This document shows positions 1-9,865 of a DNA stretch of 64,000 bases, in pieces. The notes under the pieces were generated by a model. That model was not told where the DNA came from. It made no database searches and worked only from the letters and a program-made list of their open reading frames with translations. A program made the position numbers and the translations under genes. How positions within the stretch are numbered: the first letter of the stretch is position 1; every line of letters starts with the position of its first letter. The stretch spans positions 27,543,093-27,607,092 of the forward strand of contig NC_081542.1 in assembly GCF_901000735.1 (NCBI RefSeq), in the 5' to 3' direction. This DNA is from Corylus avellana (Eukaryota > Streptophyta > Magnoliopsida > Fagales > Betulaceae).

Positions 1-178
1 AGCTAGCTATCTTCAAGTGCGTGTTGTTGAGGATGGAGAAAGGTCTGGTAGCAAGTGCACCAAGAAAGTAAGAAAGAGATGTATATAAAAGAGAAAGTCA
101 TAGAGAGGCTCGAAAGAAAGAGACCTATCAGCAAAATATCTTCTGCTGATGATTAATATCATCCATGCAAAACTATAA
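1..178. other. Non-coding start of window
   Basis: No gene is supported. The stretch around 72-178 resembles 32452-32545 (shared short blocks around 'tatataaaagagaaagt' and 'atgattaatatcatccatg'), so it belongs to a local repeat family that recurs next to decayed AAAD flank. Identity is partial. Confidence 0.5.
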
Positions 179-704
179 ATGAAGCTGTTCAATCTACGTC
201 CACCCATATGTTGGGATTAATTCTTCATCTTCAATCATCTACAACCTCAAATGTTTGCTGGATATGGTTGTGGCCACGACACAACCATAATAGCTATAAT
301 AGCTATTTAGATTGAAGTATTTGTTGGAAGGATAAGCTGGCTCATAATAGCTATATTTAGCTCCTTTATGGCGGACCATGGGCTGCGATCCACCCTTAGA
401 GGTAGGGTGGCCTCTGAGCTCCACTCACCTTTCAATATTTAATAGCTTAATTAATACTATGACCATACATAGTACTAAGACATTATAATCCATCAACTTA
501 TAGGCCATTCCTTCTGTTACTCAACTACTAATACCAAATGATACAACATTGGATATAATTTACCCTTGAAAACTTGCTTGCAATTGGAGTATGTTCCAAG
601 AACTTACATACGCATGGTTAAGATTATACTTAAATCATGTGGGATACTTAAGATCGTAACAATTTATCTAGCTTGTTGCTTTTAGCTGGCTTTTGATGTT
701 TTTG

Positions 705-866
705 TAGGGCTGGCAAAATAGGTACCTGACATGGCCCGTTTACGACCCATTTATCTTATGCATGTATTTTTATAATAAGGTTCTTCTAGACATTATAAAG
801 AATAGTTACATGCATAGGATAAATGAGTACTTATTTATTTGCCATGTACCTATTTTGCCAACCCTA
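705..866. mobile_element. Small hAT-like MITE (copy in first tandem unit)
   Basis: 162-bp non-coding element with terminal inverted repeats: left 'tagggctggcaaaatagg', right end the reverse complement of a near-identical sequence ('ttttgccaacccta'). It is flanked by the direct repeat 'gtttttg' at 698-704 and 867-873. The TAGGG-type terminus and 7-8-bp target duplication fit hAT-derived MITEs. Confidence 0.75.
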
Positions 867-1466
867 GTTTTTGATATTCTTTTGTGTAAAATGTAGAGTT
901 CAGTTTTGTTCAATGTGTTTGGTTGTAATAGTTGAGTTGTATGAAGCTGTTCAATCTACGTCCACCCATATGTTGGGATTAATTCTTCATCTTCAATCAT
1001 CTACAACCTCAAATGTTTGCTGGATATGGTTGTGGCCACGACACAACCATAATAGCTATAATAGCTATTTAGATTGAAGTATTTGTTGGAGGGATAAGCT
1101 GGCTCATAATAGCTATATTTAGCTCCTTTATGGCGGACCATGGGCTGCGATCCACCCTTAGAGGTAGGGTGGCCTCTAAGCTCCACTCACCTTTCAGTAT
1201 TTAATAGCTTAATTAATACTATGACCATACATAGTACCAAGACATTATAATCCACCAACTTATAGGCCATTCCTTCTGTTGCTCAACTGCTAATACCAAA
1301 TGATACAACATTGGATATAATTTACCCTTGAAAACTTGCTTGCAATTGGAGTATGTTCCAAGAACTTGCATACGCATGGTTAAGATTATACTTAAACCAT
1401 GTGGGATACTTAAGATCGTAACAATTTATCTAGCTTGTTGCTTTTAGCTGGCTTTTGATGTTTTTG

Positions 1467-1628
1467 TAGGGCTGGTAAAATAGGTACCTGACACGGCCCG
1501 TTTACGACCCATTTATCTTATGCATATATTTTTATAATAAGGTTCTTTTAGACATTATAAAGAATAGTTACATGCATAGGATAAATGAGTACTTATTTAT
1601 TTGCCATGTACCTATTTTGCCAGCCCTA
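1467..1628. mobile_element. Small hAT-like MITE (copy in second tandem unit)
   Basis: Same element as 705-866, offset by exactly 762 bp, carried along by the tandem duplication rather than inserted separately. Terminal inverted repeats are retained with a few substitutions. Confidence 0.75.
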
Positions 1629-1704
1629 GTTTTTAATATTCTTTTGTGTAAAATGTAGAGTTCAGTTTTGTTCAATGTGTTTGGTTGTAATAGTTGAGTT
1701 GTAT

Positions 1705-2543
1705 AGTCTTTAATTTGTTGCAATTCTCTTGGTTTCTCTTAGAAGATTGGGAGGAGTTTTGTATTGTTGTTTTATAAGTTGCTTCGCAAATGCATGCCAG
1801 GTTCATCTTGCTGGAGAGATGTTGTTCTTTGTGTTGCCCATGTGGGACACTATACTAGAGTTAAAACTCTAACATACGGCTTTTCAAACATATAGTACAT
1901 AGAGTCTAGTTTCTCTCGTTTGGCAGGTAATGTAATGAAAGGAATAGAAAAGAGAACATGTCTCTCTCTTGGATCCTTGAACACACAATACAAGGAATAA
2001 GGACAAATAAAATATATTCTTTCTTAAAAATCAGTCGATACCGAATCCAATTATCTCAATAATTAACGAAATGATGTTCAAACAAACCTTTATGTAAGCT
2101 ATAAATCCTAACTTGGACAAAAATTCTAATAGAAAATTCTGTTATTAATTTTTTTTTTTTTCTTAAGTGAGAGAAAGAAGTTTTATTTCATAAACCTAAT
2201 AATAATAGTGATTATTATTAGGATTCCGAGCAAAGTTCAAGCTCAAATTTTAAAACAACCTTTTAACATTTATGTATAGTATAAATATATAATACATAAC
2301 TATACAAGACATATTATACAATACACCATATAACTATAGTCTATCAGTAGCAAATTAATAATATATTATACTAGTTCGAATCTCTCTCCCTCTTTTCTTG
2401 TATAGATATGTAAAAAAAAAAAAACAATATAATATTATTATATATAACTAGATAATAAAAACTGTAGTATATGTATAATGTGAGCAATTTATTAATATAG
2501 TAACTATATATAGTACAAGTATAGTATATAGTTATACCTGAAA

Positions 2544-2588
<45 letters not shown>

Positions 2589-2940
2589 TGGCTATTCTGT
2601 TTAGATATTGCTCTATTAGTTAGTATATGTTAATAGTGTGTGTGAATTGAATGAATTAACAAGTCGGTTAAGCTTTAAACGAGCTAAGCTCGTGAGTTGC
2701 TATCGAGTTTTCTCGAGGGAGTCGAGTATGTATCATTTACTAATCGAGCGGGTTTCTACTGTAATGAATAAACTTGTACAGTATCGAGCTTAAGTACGGA
2801 TCAAGTTAAACCGAGTGAATTGTCGAACAGATTGATTTATTTACAGCTCTAAAATTTAGGATTATAAAAAATTAGGATAGAATAATCATTTTCCTTTGAT
2901 GGAAACAAATGAATGAATCATCGTAAGATAAAAAAAATAA
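1705..2940. other. AT-rich intergenic region with repeat fragments
   Basis: No gene. 1857-2110 is related to 3826-4090 (dispersed repeat). 2370-2415 resembles the 3' part of a tRNA-derived SINE (a 'gttcgaatc' box-B-like motif followed by an A-run). 2548-2585 is an (AT)n microsatellite. 2655-2855 has the 'gagctaagctcg' / 'tttacagctct' character of a degraded hAT end, comparable to 33084-33300. Confidence 0.5.
1857..2110. repeat. Dispersed repeat, copy 1
   Basis: Aligns with 3826-4090 over about 250 bp: shared 'ttaaaactctaacata', 'ctctcgtt...tggcaggtaat', 'cttgaacacacaa' and 'caattatctcaataattaa'. The second copy lies in the segment of copy A's upstream region that is absent from copy B. No termini are clear enough to classify it. 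Confidence 0.7.
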
Positions 2941-3825
2941 AATCATGCTCATGGTCATCTTCCCACGTGTGTGGGGACTAAAGTGTACGTGTGTAGTACG
3001 ATGTTGTTGATAAAAACAGGAGCAGGTAAAGAAGCCGGTGCAAGATGTGTGGTGGGAGGTGGACTAATCCAAACATCCTTTTCCTTTTAGCGGTGGATCT
3101 AGATATATAGCCTCCCCTTCTCTGCCAGCCTTGTGTTTTACGGCTTAAAAAACACCTGTTAATTACTGTTCTTTTTCAACATTGTTCATAAGTCGGTCCC
3201 TCCTTCCTTCTCCGCCATTAGTAGTAAAGATAATTTAATGGTTAATTTTAAAAAAGGAATGATAGAGAAGGACCGGAGTAAATGCTCTAGCATTGCTCGG
3301 CCACTACTATATATCTCCATCCTTTCGTCCCTTAATACGCAATTTCCATCTCTCTCCAGGTTGCCGAAGATCTCCCAAACTTTTTTAAAATGACTTATAA
3401 AAATTTTACTTTTATCCTCTGGTCCCTTAAAGATTTAATTTCTGACCTTCCATATGACAGACTTCTAGTCTAATACGTTGAGTCAGATCGCGTTATGAAT
3501 TATTTATTTTGAATGGGAGTTCACGGCCAAAACAGAATTATTTGGAGTCGTTTGGGAAACAGATTCGGAAGAAGAAAAGAATTATTTGTCTAATGGCTTG
3601 GAGTCGTTTTGGTCCCAAAAAGAAGAAGAGAATTATTTGTTTTGAATGGGAGTTCACGGCCAAAAGAGAGAAGAAAAAAACCAAACAAACTTACCTGTAG
3701 TTTATTTTAATTCACGGTAGTTTTATTTTATTTTATTTTAATTCATGGTAATTTTCTTCTAAGGGTTAAAAGACATCCTGGCCGGTTGACAAAACTACCG
3801 CATGTCTGCGGTGCCTGGTCCTCCT

Positions 3826-4090
3826 TAAAACTCTAACATATGGCTTTCGGAACATGTAGTACGTAAATAGAGTCGATCTAGGTTCTCTCGTTAATTTGGC
3901 AGGTAATTAATGTGATAAAAGGGGGATAGAAAACTAAGAAAAGAGAACATGCCTATCTCTTGGATTCTTGAACACACAAGGAATAAGGACAAAGAAAATA
4001 TATTCTTTTATTAAAAATCAGTCGCTACTGAATCCAATTATCTCAATAATTAACCAAATAATGTTTAAACAAACCTTTATGTCAGCTATA
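3826..4090. repeat. Dispersed repeat, copy 2
   Basis: Partner of 1857-2110 at clearly less than full identity. It lies inside the ~770-bp block present only in unit A, which suggests that the block arrived by insertion or was lost from unit B. Confidence 0.65.
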
Positions 4091-4606
4091 GGTAGCAGCG
4101 TCTCCTAGAAGATCTTGGCATCAAAGATAGGAGCAACTAGTTGGACAAAGAAAGGTTGCTAAACTCATTTAACTCATGCCTTTAATTTCTCACAAGGCTA
4201 GGTCTCCAATCAAGCGACCTTGCCAAAATGTCATGATCTAATGGTCTAGACCGCCGACTTTTGCTTCACGTGGTTCTAGAATATATTAAAAAGGAACGAT
4301 ACGCCGTTAAAGCAGAAGATATTATTGTTGGCAACATGTAATGAGAAAGAAATGGTGATTCGAATAAATGACAAAATTTCCTCCAAATTGAAAGAGTATT
4401 TTTCAATCTATTTAAAATAATGTTGAGTGTATATAAATATTTAAAAATTACATTAAATTTACTCTAAATTGGTAAATTACTATTAAGGACGTTAAGAATT
4501 TAATGTGCCTTTTAAATGTTTTTAGACACCTGACACTATTTTAAATGAATTGAAGAATATTTTCTTGAGACTGGTTTTGAAGAAATATATGTCGATAAAA
4601 AAATTA

Positions 4607-5044
4607 AAGGATTAATAACTTTTTTGTTACCTGAGTTTTGAGATATTTTAATTTTCTCCCTAGGTTTTAAAATATGACTAATCTAGTACCTCAAATTTTA
4701 GAAAAGACCGAATCACCACCTCTAATTTGAAAAATTCTATGGGGGTGGCCAGCCACCCTCAGTTTGATCTTAGTTAGGGGTGGCTTATCCACCCCCCAAG
4801 GTCAGTCTGGGGGTGGCCTAAGGGCCAAAAAGGATTGGTTTCGGCCACCCATTTTTTGGCCCTTGGAGCCACCCCTAAGGTCAAATTGGGGGTAGTTCGG
4901 TCGTCCTCATAGAATTTTTCAAATTAGAGATGGTGATTGGATCTTTTCCAAAATCTAAGGTACTAAATTAGTCATATTTTAAAACTTAGGAGAGAAAATT
5001 ATAAAAACCTCAAAACCCAAATACCAAAAAAGTTGTTAACCCTT
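4607..5044. mobile_element. Fold-back / long-TIR MITE in the promoter of AAAD gene A
   Basis: The first ~150 bp and last ~150 bp are inverted repeats (left 'aaggattaataactttttt', right 'aaaaaagttgttaaccctt'), so the strand can fold into a long hairpin. The middle holds repeated 'ggggtggcc' / 'gccaccccc' motifs, again inverted. It ends 41 bp before the TATA box and 149 bp before the start codon. The same element is in unit B. No clean target duplication could be read, so the superfamily is open. Confidence 0.8.
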
Positions 5045-5084
5045 AAATAACTCAATTTCATTCTGAAGGGGCTTTGGACGTCTC

Positions 5085-5094
5085 TATATATAAA
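5085..5094 (+). promoter_or_regulatory. TATA box of AAAD gene A
   Basis: 'tatatataaa' about 100 bp upstream of the start codon, followed by a CT-rich leader typical of a plant 5' UTR. The same arrangement precedes gene B, and a related one precedes gene C. Confidence 0.7.
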
Positions 5095-5193
5095 CTCTTC
5101 ATCCGCTTCTTTCCCACTCATCAACTCTTCCTTGAGAAAACCAAAGAAACCAACCAACTCAACCATTTCTTTAATTTTCTCTAGTTACCAACA

Positions 5194-6780
5194 ATGGCTA
5201 CCCTCAATTTTGACGGCCATGAAATCAACCACTCTTCCATCTTTAACAACAACCCACTCGACCCTGAGGAGTTCAGGCGGCAAGGCCACATGATGATCGA
5301 CTTCTTAGCCGATTATTTTCTGGATGTTGAGAAATACCCAGTTCGAAGCCAAGTGGCACCAGGATATCTCCGGCAACGCTTGCCGGAGTCCACCCCATAT
5401 AATCCAGAGCCCATCGAAACCATTCTGCAAGACGTGCAGAAGCATATAATTCCTGGTTTAACACATTGGCAAAGCCCTAACTTCTTCGCTTACTTCCAAT
5501 GCACAAGTAGCACAGCAGGGTTTCTAGGAGAGATGCTTAGTGCCGGATTCAATGTGGTCGGATTCAACTGGATTGCATCTCCAGCCGCCACTGAGCTTGA
5601 GACAATAGTCGTGGATTGGCTTGGAGAGATGCTCATGCTGCCCAAATCCTTCCTTTTCTCCGGCAATGGCGGGGGTGTGCTACAAGGGACCACTTGTGAG
5701 GCCATTTTGTGCACACTCGCCGCTGCAAGGGATCAAATGCTAAGCAAAATCGGGACAGACAACATTAAAAAGTTGGTGGTTTATGGGTCCGACCAAACCC
5801 ATAGCGCACTCCAAAAGGCAGCAAAAATAGCCGGAATCCACCCGAAAAATTTCAGAGCTGTCAGGACCACAAAGTCGACATCATTTGCGCTGTCGCCAGA
5901 CTCGCTACAATCCCAAATTCGCAAAGACATAGAAGCAGGTTTAGTCCCATTGTTTCTATGCGCCACTGTGGGGACTACTTCAACATCTGCCGTTGATCCA
6001 CTGGGGTCGTTATGCCAAGTGGCAAAAGATTACGGCATGTGGGTGCACGTCGATGCTGCTTATGCCGGAAGTGCATGCATTTGTCCTGAGTTCCGGCATT
6101 TCCTGGACGGCGTTGAGGGTGCCAACTCATTTAGTCTCAATGCTCATAAATGGTTCTTAACCACTTTAGATTGCTGCTGCCTTTGGGTGAAAGATCCGAG
6201 TGCCTTGATAAAATCACTCTCGACGAACCCCGAGTTTTTGAGGAATAAAGCCACCGAGTCAAGGCAAGTGGTGGATTACAAAGACTGGCAGATAACCCTA
6301 AGCCGGAGATTCCGAGCCTTGAAGCTTTGGTTTGTGCTTAGAAGCTATGGCGTGGCTAACCTTAGGAAGTTCATGAGAAGTCATGTTGAAATGGCCAAGC
6401 TTTTTGAAGGGCTTGTAGCAATGGACAAGAGGTTTGAAATTGTGGTCCCTAGAAATTTTGCTATGGTTTGCTTTAGGGTTTTGCCAAAAGCAATGGGTAT
6501 GCGAAAGCCGAAGCAATCACACCAAAATGGTAACGCTGAGAATGGACATTATAAGGTCGTAGTAGAAAAAGAAGAAGGAAGTTCAAATGAGGTGAACGAG
6601 AAGTTATTGGAGTCCATTAACATGTCAGGCCGCGTTTTCATGACTCATGCCGTGGTTGGGAATGTCTACGCCATACGGTTCGCCGTCGGCGCGACTCTGG
6701 TAGAGGAACGGCACGTGATCATGGCTTGGAAACTGGTGCAGGAGCATGCAACTGCCATACTAAGCACCAACTCACAGTAA
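5194..6780 (+). CDS. Aromatic amino acid decarboxylase family; predicted aromatic aldehyde synthase (gene A)
   Basis: Intact intronless frame of 528 codons, usual length for plant group II PLP-dependent AAADs; no transit peptide is evident, so cytosolic. Visible landmarks: substrate-pocket Trp92, Tyr100, Phe101; His203 in 'DQTHSALQ' (stacks on PLP); Asp287 in 'HVDAAYAG' (pyridine nitrogen); PLP lysine Lys319 in 'LNAHKW'; Ser370 in 'WQITLSRRF'. In the family Ser at this position goes with phenolic substrates (Tyr, DOPA, Phe) and Gly with Trp. Phe348 in 'TNPEFLRN' replaces the catalytic-loop Tyr of true decarboxylases; known Phe enzymes convert the amino acid to an aldehyde with CO2, NH3 and H2O2. 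Gln102-Cys103 replaces the usual Pro-Ser. Lys83 and Leu304 differ from B and C. The start is supported by TATA spacing and the same N-terminus in B. Substrate is inferred, not shown. Confidence 0.93.
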   Translation: MATLNFDGHEINHSSIFNNNPLDPEEFRRQGHMMIDFLADYFLDVEKYPVRSQVAPGYLRQRLPESTPYNPEPIETILQDVQKHIIPGLTHWQSPNFFAYFQCTSSTAGFLGEMLSAGFNVVGFNWIASPAATELETIVVDWLGEMLMLPKSFLFSGNGGGVLQGTTCEAILCTLAAARDQMLSKIGTDNIKKLVVYGSDQTHSALQKAAKIAGIHPKNFRAVRTTKSTSFALSPDSLQSQIRKDIEAGLVPLFLCATVGTTSTSAVDPLGSLCQVAKDYGMWVHVDAAYAGSACICPEFRHFLDGVEGANSFSLNAHKWFLTTLDCCCLWVKDPSALIKSLSTNPEFLRNKATESRQVVDYKDWQITLSRRFRALKLWFVLRSYGVANLRKFMRSHVEMAKLFEGLVAMDKRFEIVVPRNFAMVCFRVLPKAMGMRKPKQSHQNGNAENGHYKVVVEKEEGSSNEVNEKLLESINMSGRVFMTHAVVGNVYAIRFAVGATLVEERHVIMAWKLVQEHATAILSTNSQ

Positions 6781-7269
6781 GCTTTGGTTAGTTAATTACG
6801 GAGTCCAGCTTGTCGTCAGTTAGAACCTATCAACTGTTTTCAACTACCTACAGTACTGCATGATGAATAACAGCAACCAGAGGATCATCCTTATCCTACC
6901 AGTTGTTTGTCACAATATTGTTTGTTTTCTTTCCGATTTATATCTTTTGTTTTGTTCTTATTAAGTCATTTACCTTTCATGTATTATTATAAATTTATAA
7001 TCAAATCTTGATTTGATTACCATATTTACATTATTCTACGTACTACCTTTTGTATTAGAGAATATATAACTTCTATGGCCTATGGGATTAATGTGGCATA
7101 AATTAAACTCGTCATTTTAATTATGCCCGTCACCAAGAGGTTGACATCTCAACCTGAACAACTTAAGAAAAATAGTAAAAACACCAGCTTTCACCCCTTT
7201 AATCCCCATCTCCATCCGCATAAAAAAATAATAATAATAATAATAAAAATAAATAAAAATAAAAATAGG

Positions 7270-7668
7270 ATAATTGCCTTTTCCCACATCAACTATAACG
7301 TATTGTCACTTTTTTTTCATGAACTGACAACCCTACTACCCAACCTATCAGACTACCATTCTGTGCCCAAAACCACAATTCTGTTAGTCAAAGGCGTTAA
7401 CTTAGATAGTCAACCTGTCACGTGCGCCCCACATGCCATCTTGAAATGACAATGCGTTGCAGTTGATGAAAAAAAATGTGGGATAGAAAATTTCAAGATG
7501 GCATGTGGGGCACACGTAACAGGTTGATCATCTGAGTTAACGCCTTTGACTGACGGAATTGGGGTTTTGGGCACAAAATGTTAGTTTGATAGGGTCGAGT
7601 AATAAGGTTGTCAATTCATTGAGGCAAACTGACAATGCGTTATAATTTATGAAAAAAAAGGTAATTAC
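7270..7668. mobile_element. Fold-back / long-TIR MITE downstream of gene A
   Basis: A ~400-bp near-palindrome: left arm 'taattgccttttcccaca', right arm ends 'aaggtaatta'. The arms mirror each other through 'gacaaccctactac', 'caaaggcgttaac' and 'cccacatgccatcttgaaat'. A 108-codon open frame across it is a by-product. The same element is in unit B (23013-23398). Confidence 0.78.
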
Positions 7669-7789
7669 CAAAAAAAAAGTATACGCCCCTCTTCCTCTTC
7701 ATCAACAAGTGAGTGTTCAGTCTTCATAATAAAAAAACTTGAAATAATGGAGGAGTTTAATAACAAAGATAATGAATATATGCATGAAT

Positions 7790-8647
7790 CAGGGCCGGCT
7801 GGACTACTAGGTGAGTGAGGCGCACGCCTAGGGCCCCCGGATTAATAAGGCCCAAAAAAAAAAATTTATTTTTTTGCCCAAAAAATTTTTTTAATAATAA
7901 TTTTTTTTTTTTTAATTAGGCCTAAATTTTTTTCTTTCATAAAAACTTAAGGCCTCTAATCATGATAAGTAAGTAATTTAAAAAATGCTTCAATTTAATA
8001 AGGCCCCAATATAATAAGCCCATGGTAAAATAAGACCAATTAACCCAGAAAAGTAAATATTCTTATATTTAAAAAGAGTCTATATACTTATGCATCCGAA
8101 ATTATTTGATTTTGAAAAATCATTTTAACCCTACCTAACCACCCACTTTCTTTCCTTTCTTTTTCTTTCTCTTTTTTCTTCTCCACCGCCCACAATCTCC
8201 CTTCTTATCTTATTTTTTTTCTCTTTCCTTGGTTTCACTCAAAACAGAACGTGATGAAGAGAGATGAAGCAAGAGAGAGAGAGAGAGGCTAGGTGAGAGA
8301 GAGAAACATGTGTATCAATGAGGTAAGGATTCATAATTTTTTTTTTTTTTTTTTTTTGTAATGTTTATTTCTGTACTTGATTTTTCTTGTGGGTTTTGTA
8401 TGAGTTTTTGTCAATTTTTTTGGTGGGTTTTGTTTGAAACAGGTGTATCAAAGAGGTAAGGATTTATTTAAAAAAATAATTTTTTTATTATTGTGTTTAT
8501 TTTTGTAAGGATTAATAAAAATGAGAACTCTAAATATTATAATAATATTAAAATAAATATTATTTGATTAATATATAAATATTAAAAAAAGTAAGGCCTC
8601 ATTTAAAAGTTACGCCTAAGACCCCAGAAAACATTGAGCCGGCCCTG
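7790..8647. mobile_element. hAT-like non-autonomous element
   Basis: 858 bp with perfect 11-bp terminal inverted repeats 'cagggccggct' / 'agccggccctg'. The interior is AT- and CT-rich, with (ga)n near 8273 and no coding capacity. The pre-insertion site is visible at about 13545-13556 in the second relic unit. That comparison is compatible with duplication of only 'aat' at the junction, although hAT elements normally make 8 bp. Family members: 23531-23713 (cut by a gap) and 34663-35688. Confidence 0.8.
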
Positions 8648-8690
8648 AATATGCAACATAATGGCCATTTAGTTTGAGTCTTAGAATAAA

Positions 8691-8916
8691 AACGTTAGGA
8701 AGTTTATGATAAGTCATGATGTTGAAATGGCTAAGCTTTTTGAAGGCCAGGGCTTGTAGCAATATATGGACAAGAGGTTTGTTTCAGCTTTTCAGGGTTT
8801 TGCCAACAACAATGGGTAAGCGTAAGCCAAAACCAGCACTCCAAAAAGGTAAAGTTCATGATAATCATAAGGTTTTGCCGTCGGTGCGACTCTGGTAGAG
8901 AAAGGGCACGTGATCA
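8691..8916 (+). pseudogene. AAAD 3' relic 1
   Basis: Nucleotide-level match to the last third of gene A, starting at the codons for Leu390-Arg391 ('ttaggaagtt') and passing through the equivalent of 'VEMAKLFEG' and 'DKRF'. It then has frameshifts, a deletion covering roughly codons 455-496, and ends at 'gagaaagggcacgtgatca' (equivalent of 'VEERHVI'). No N-terminal or PLP-lysine part is present. Non-functional. Confidence 0.85.
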
Positions 8917-9605
8917 CTGTTAACCTACGTACACTCATCAGCACTACTAGCTAAGGACTGTGACACTCAAATGCAAAGTATCATTCGTATCTTACTGCAC
9001 CCGGAGTTGTCTGTGTTTTGTTTTGTTTTGTTTGGTTGAGTAACCAAACCCCTCTCTGTCAGCCTCTAGATAGCTTAGTAGGGGATTGAAGTCACGCTAA
9101 CCGTTAAAAGAAAATTTAACATACCCCAATCACATTCTGAAACGTATAAAGAAAATGTAAAAAAGTATTAAGTCTAGCATTTTTCTTTATGATCGAATAA
9201 ATATGTGAATTTGTGTTGAGATGCAAAAAACTTATTGTACTTATATGTGGATCCTCTTTTTCGTTATAGAAATTAGTTATATAATACAGGAAACTTCACT
9301 TAATTTTTAGATGTTTTAGTGCTTTTGTAATCACTTTAAAGTTAAACGTATTTTTAATGTCGGGTAATCAGGTTTAAAAACTTTACAATGGTATCACTTC
9401 CGTTAGAATTTTTTGTTAAATCCTAATAGAAAATATAAAAATTCTCAAAATACTGCTAAAAAAAAAAACGATTTGACTATCTGCAACATGAGCCACAACT
9501 AACCCACAACCACCCACTGCTGCTACGGGATCTTTCAGTGTTTTTTTGTTTTTCATGTTTTATTCTTTTGGTTTTTTTTTAATTTTTAATTTAAGAGAAA
9601 TTTTT

Positions 9606-9865
9606 GTTGTATTTATTCCTTTTTTGTGAACTCGCATAGTCATTTGTTTATTTTTGACCCATAATAGGATGGGCCAATTTTTGTGGACACATGAGTAAAC
9701 TATTTACTCTCACTCTATATATATAAGTGAAATTTACCCATTAATGATGCTTCATTAGGTCATTACATAAAAATTAGGGTTGAGAGTAAGAGTAATATAT
9801 AGTCTCTCTACACACATAAAATATAATTTTCTTCTATATATTTGAGAATCTTCATGAAATTGAAA
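9606..9865 (+). mobile_element. Copia-type LTR fragment (relic)
   Basis: Matches 18690-18950 along its length ('ttgtatttattcc', 'cccataat', 'tctctctacacaca', 'aattttcttcta', 'tttgagaat'). The second copy is preceded by Copia-like coding remnants and a purine-rich tract, which marks this sequence as an LTR. Its ends and target duplication are not clear here. Confidence 0.55.

Larger units (their letters stand above)
179..1704. repeat. Direct tandem duplication, period 762 bp, two copies
   Basis: Copy 1 runs from 179 to about 942 and copy 2 from 941 to 1704, almost identical base for base. Both begin with 'gaagctgttcaatctacg' and end with 'tagttgagttgtat'. Each copy holds the same small hAT-like MITE, so the MITE was present before the duplication. 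No coding function is visible; the 61-codon open frames repeated at 239-424 and 1001-1186 look like chance frames. Confidence 0.9.
2945..7930 (+). repeat. Segmental duplication unit A (contains AAAD gene A)
   Basis: About 5 kb that aligns collinearly with 19443-23713: upstream flank, promoter, complete gene, 3' flank with fold-back, and the start of a hAT-like element. The main difference is about 770 bp (roughly 3770-4540) present here and missing in unit B at about 20271. The coding parts differ by only a handful of bases. Confidence 0.92.

Noticed and set aside
5273..5464. Minus-strand open frames inside the AAAD genes (also 5490-5714, 5781-5966, 6298-6516 and their equivalents in B and C)
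   Set aside because: They are exact shadows of the conserved AAAD coding sequence, recur only because the sense gene is conserved, and match no family.
7123..7449. 108-codon frame after gene A
   Set aside because: It runs into the left arm of a fold-back MITE, is low complexity, and its counterpart after gene B is not kept open.
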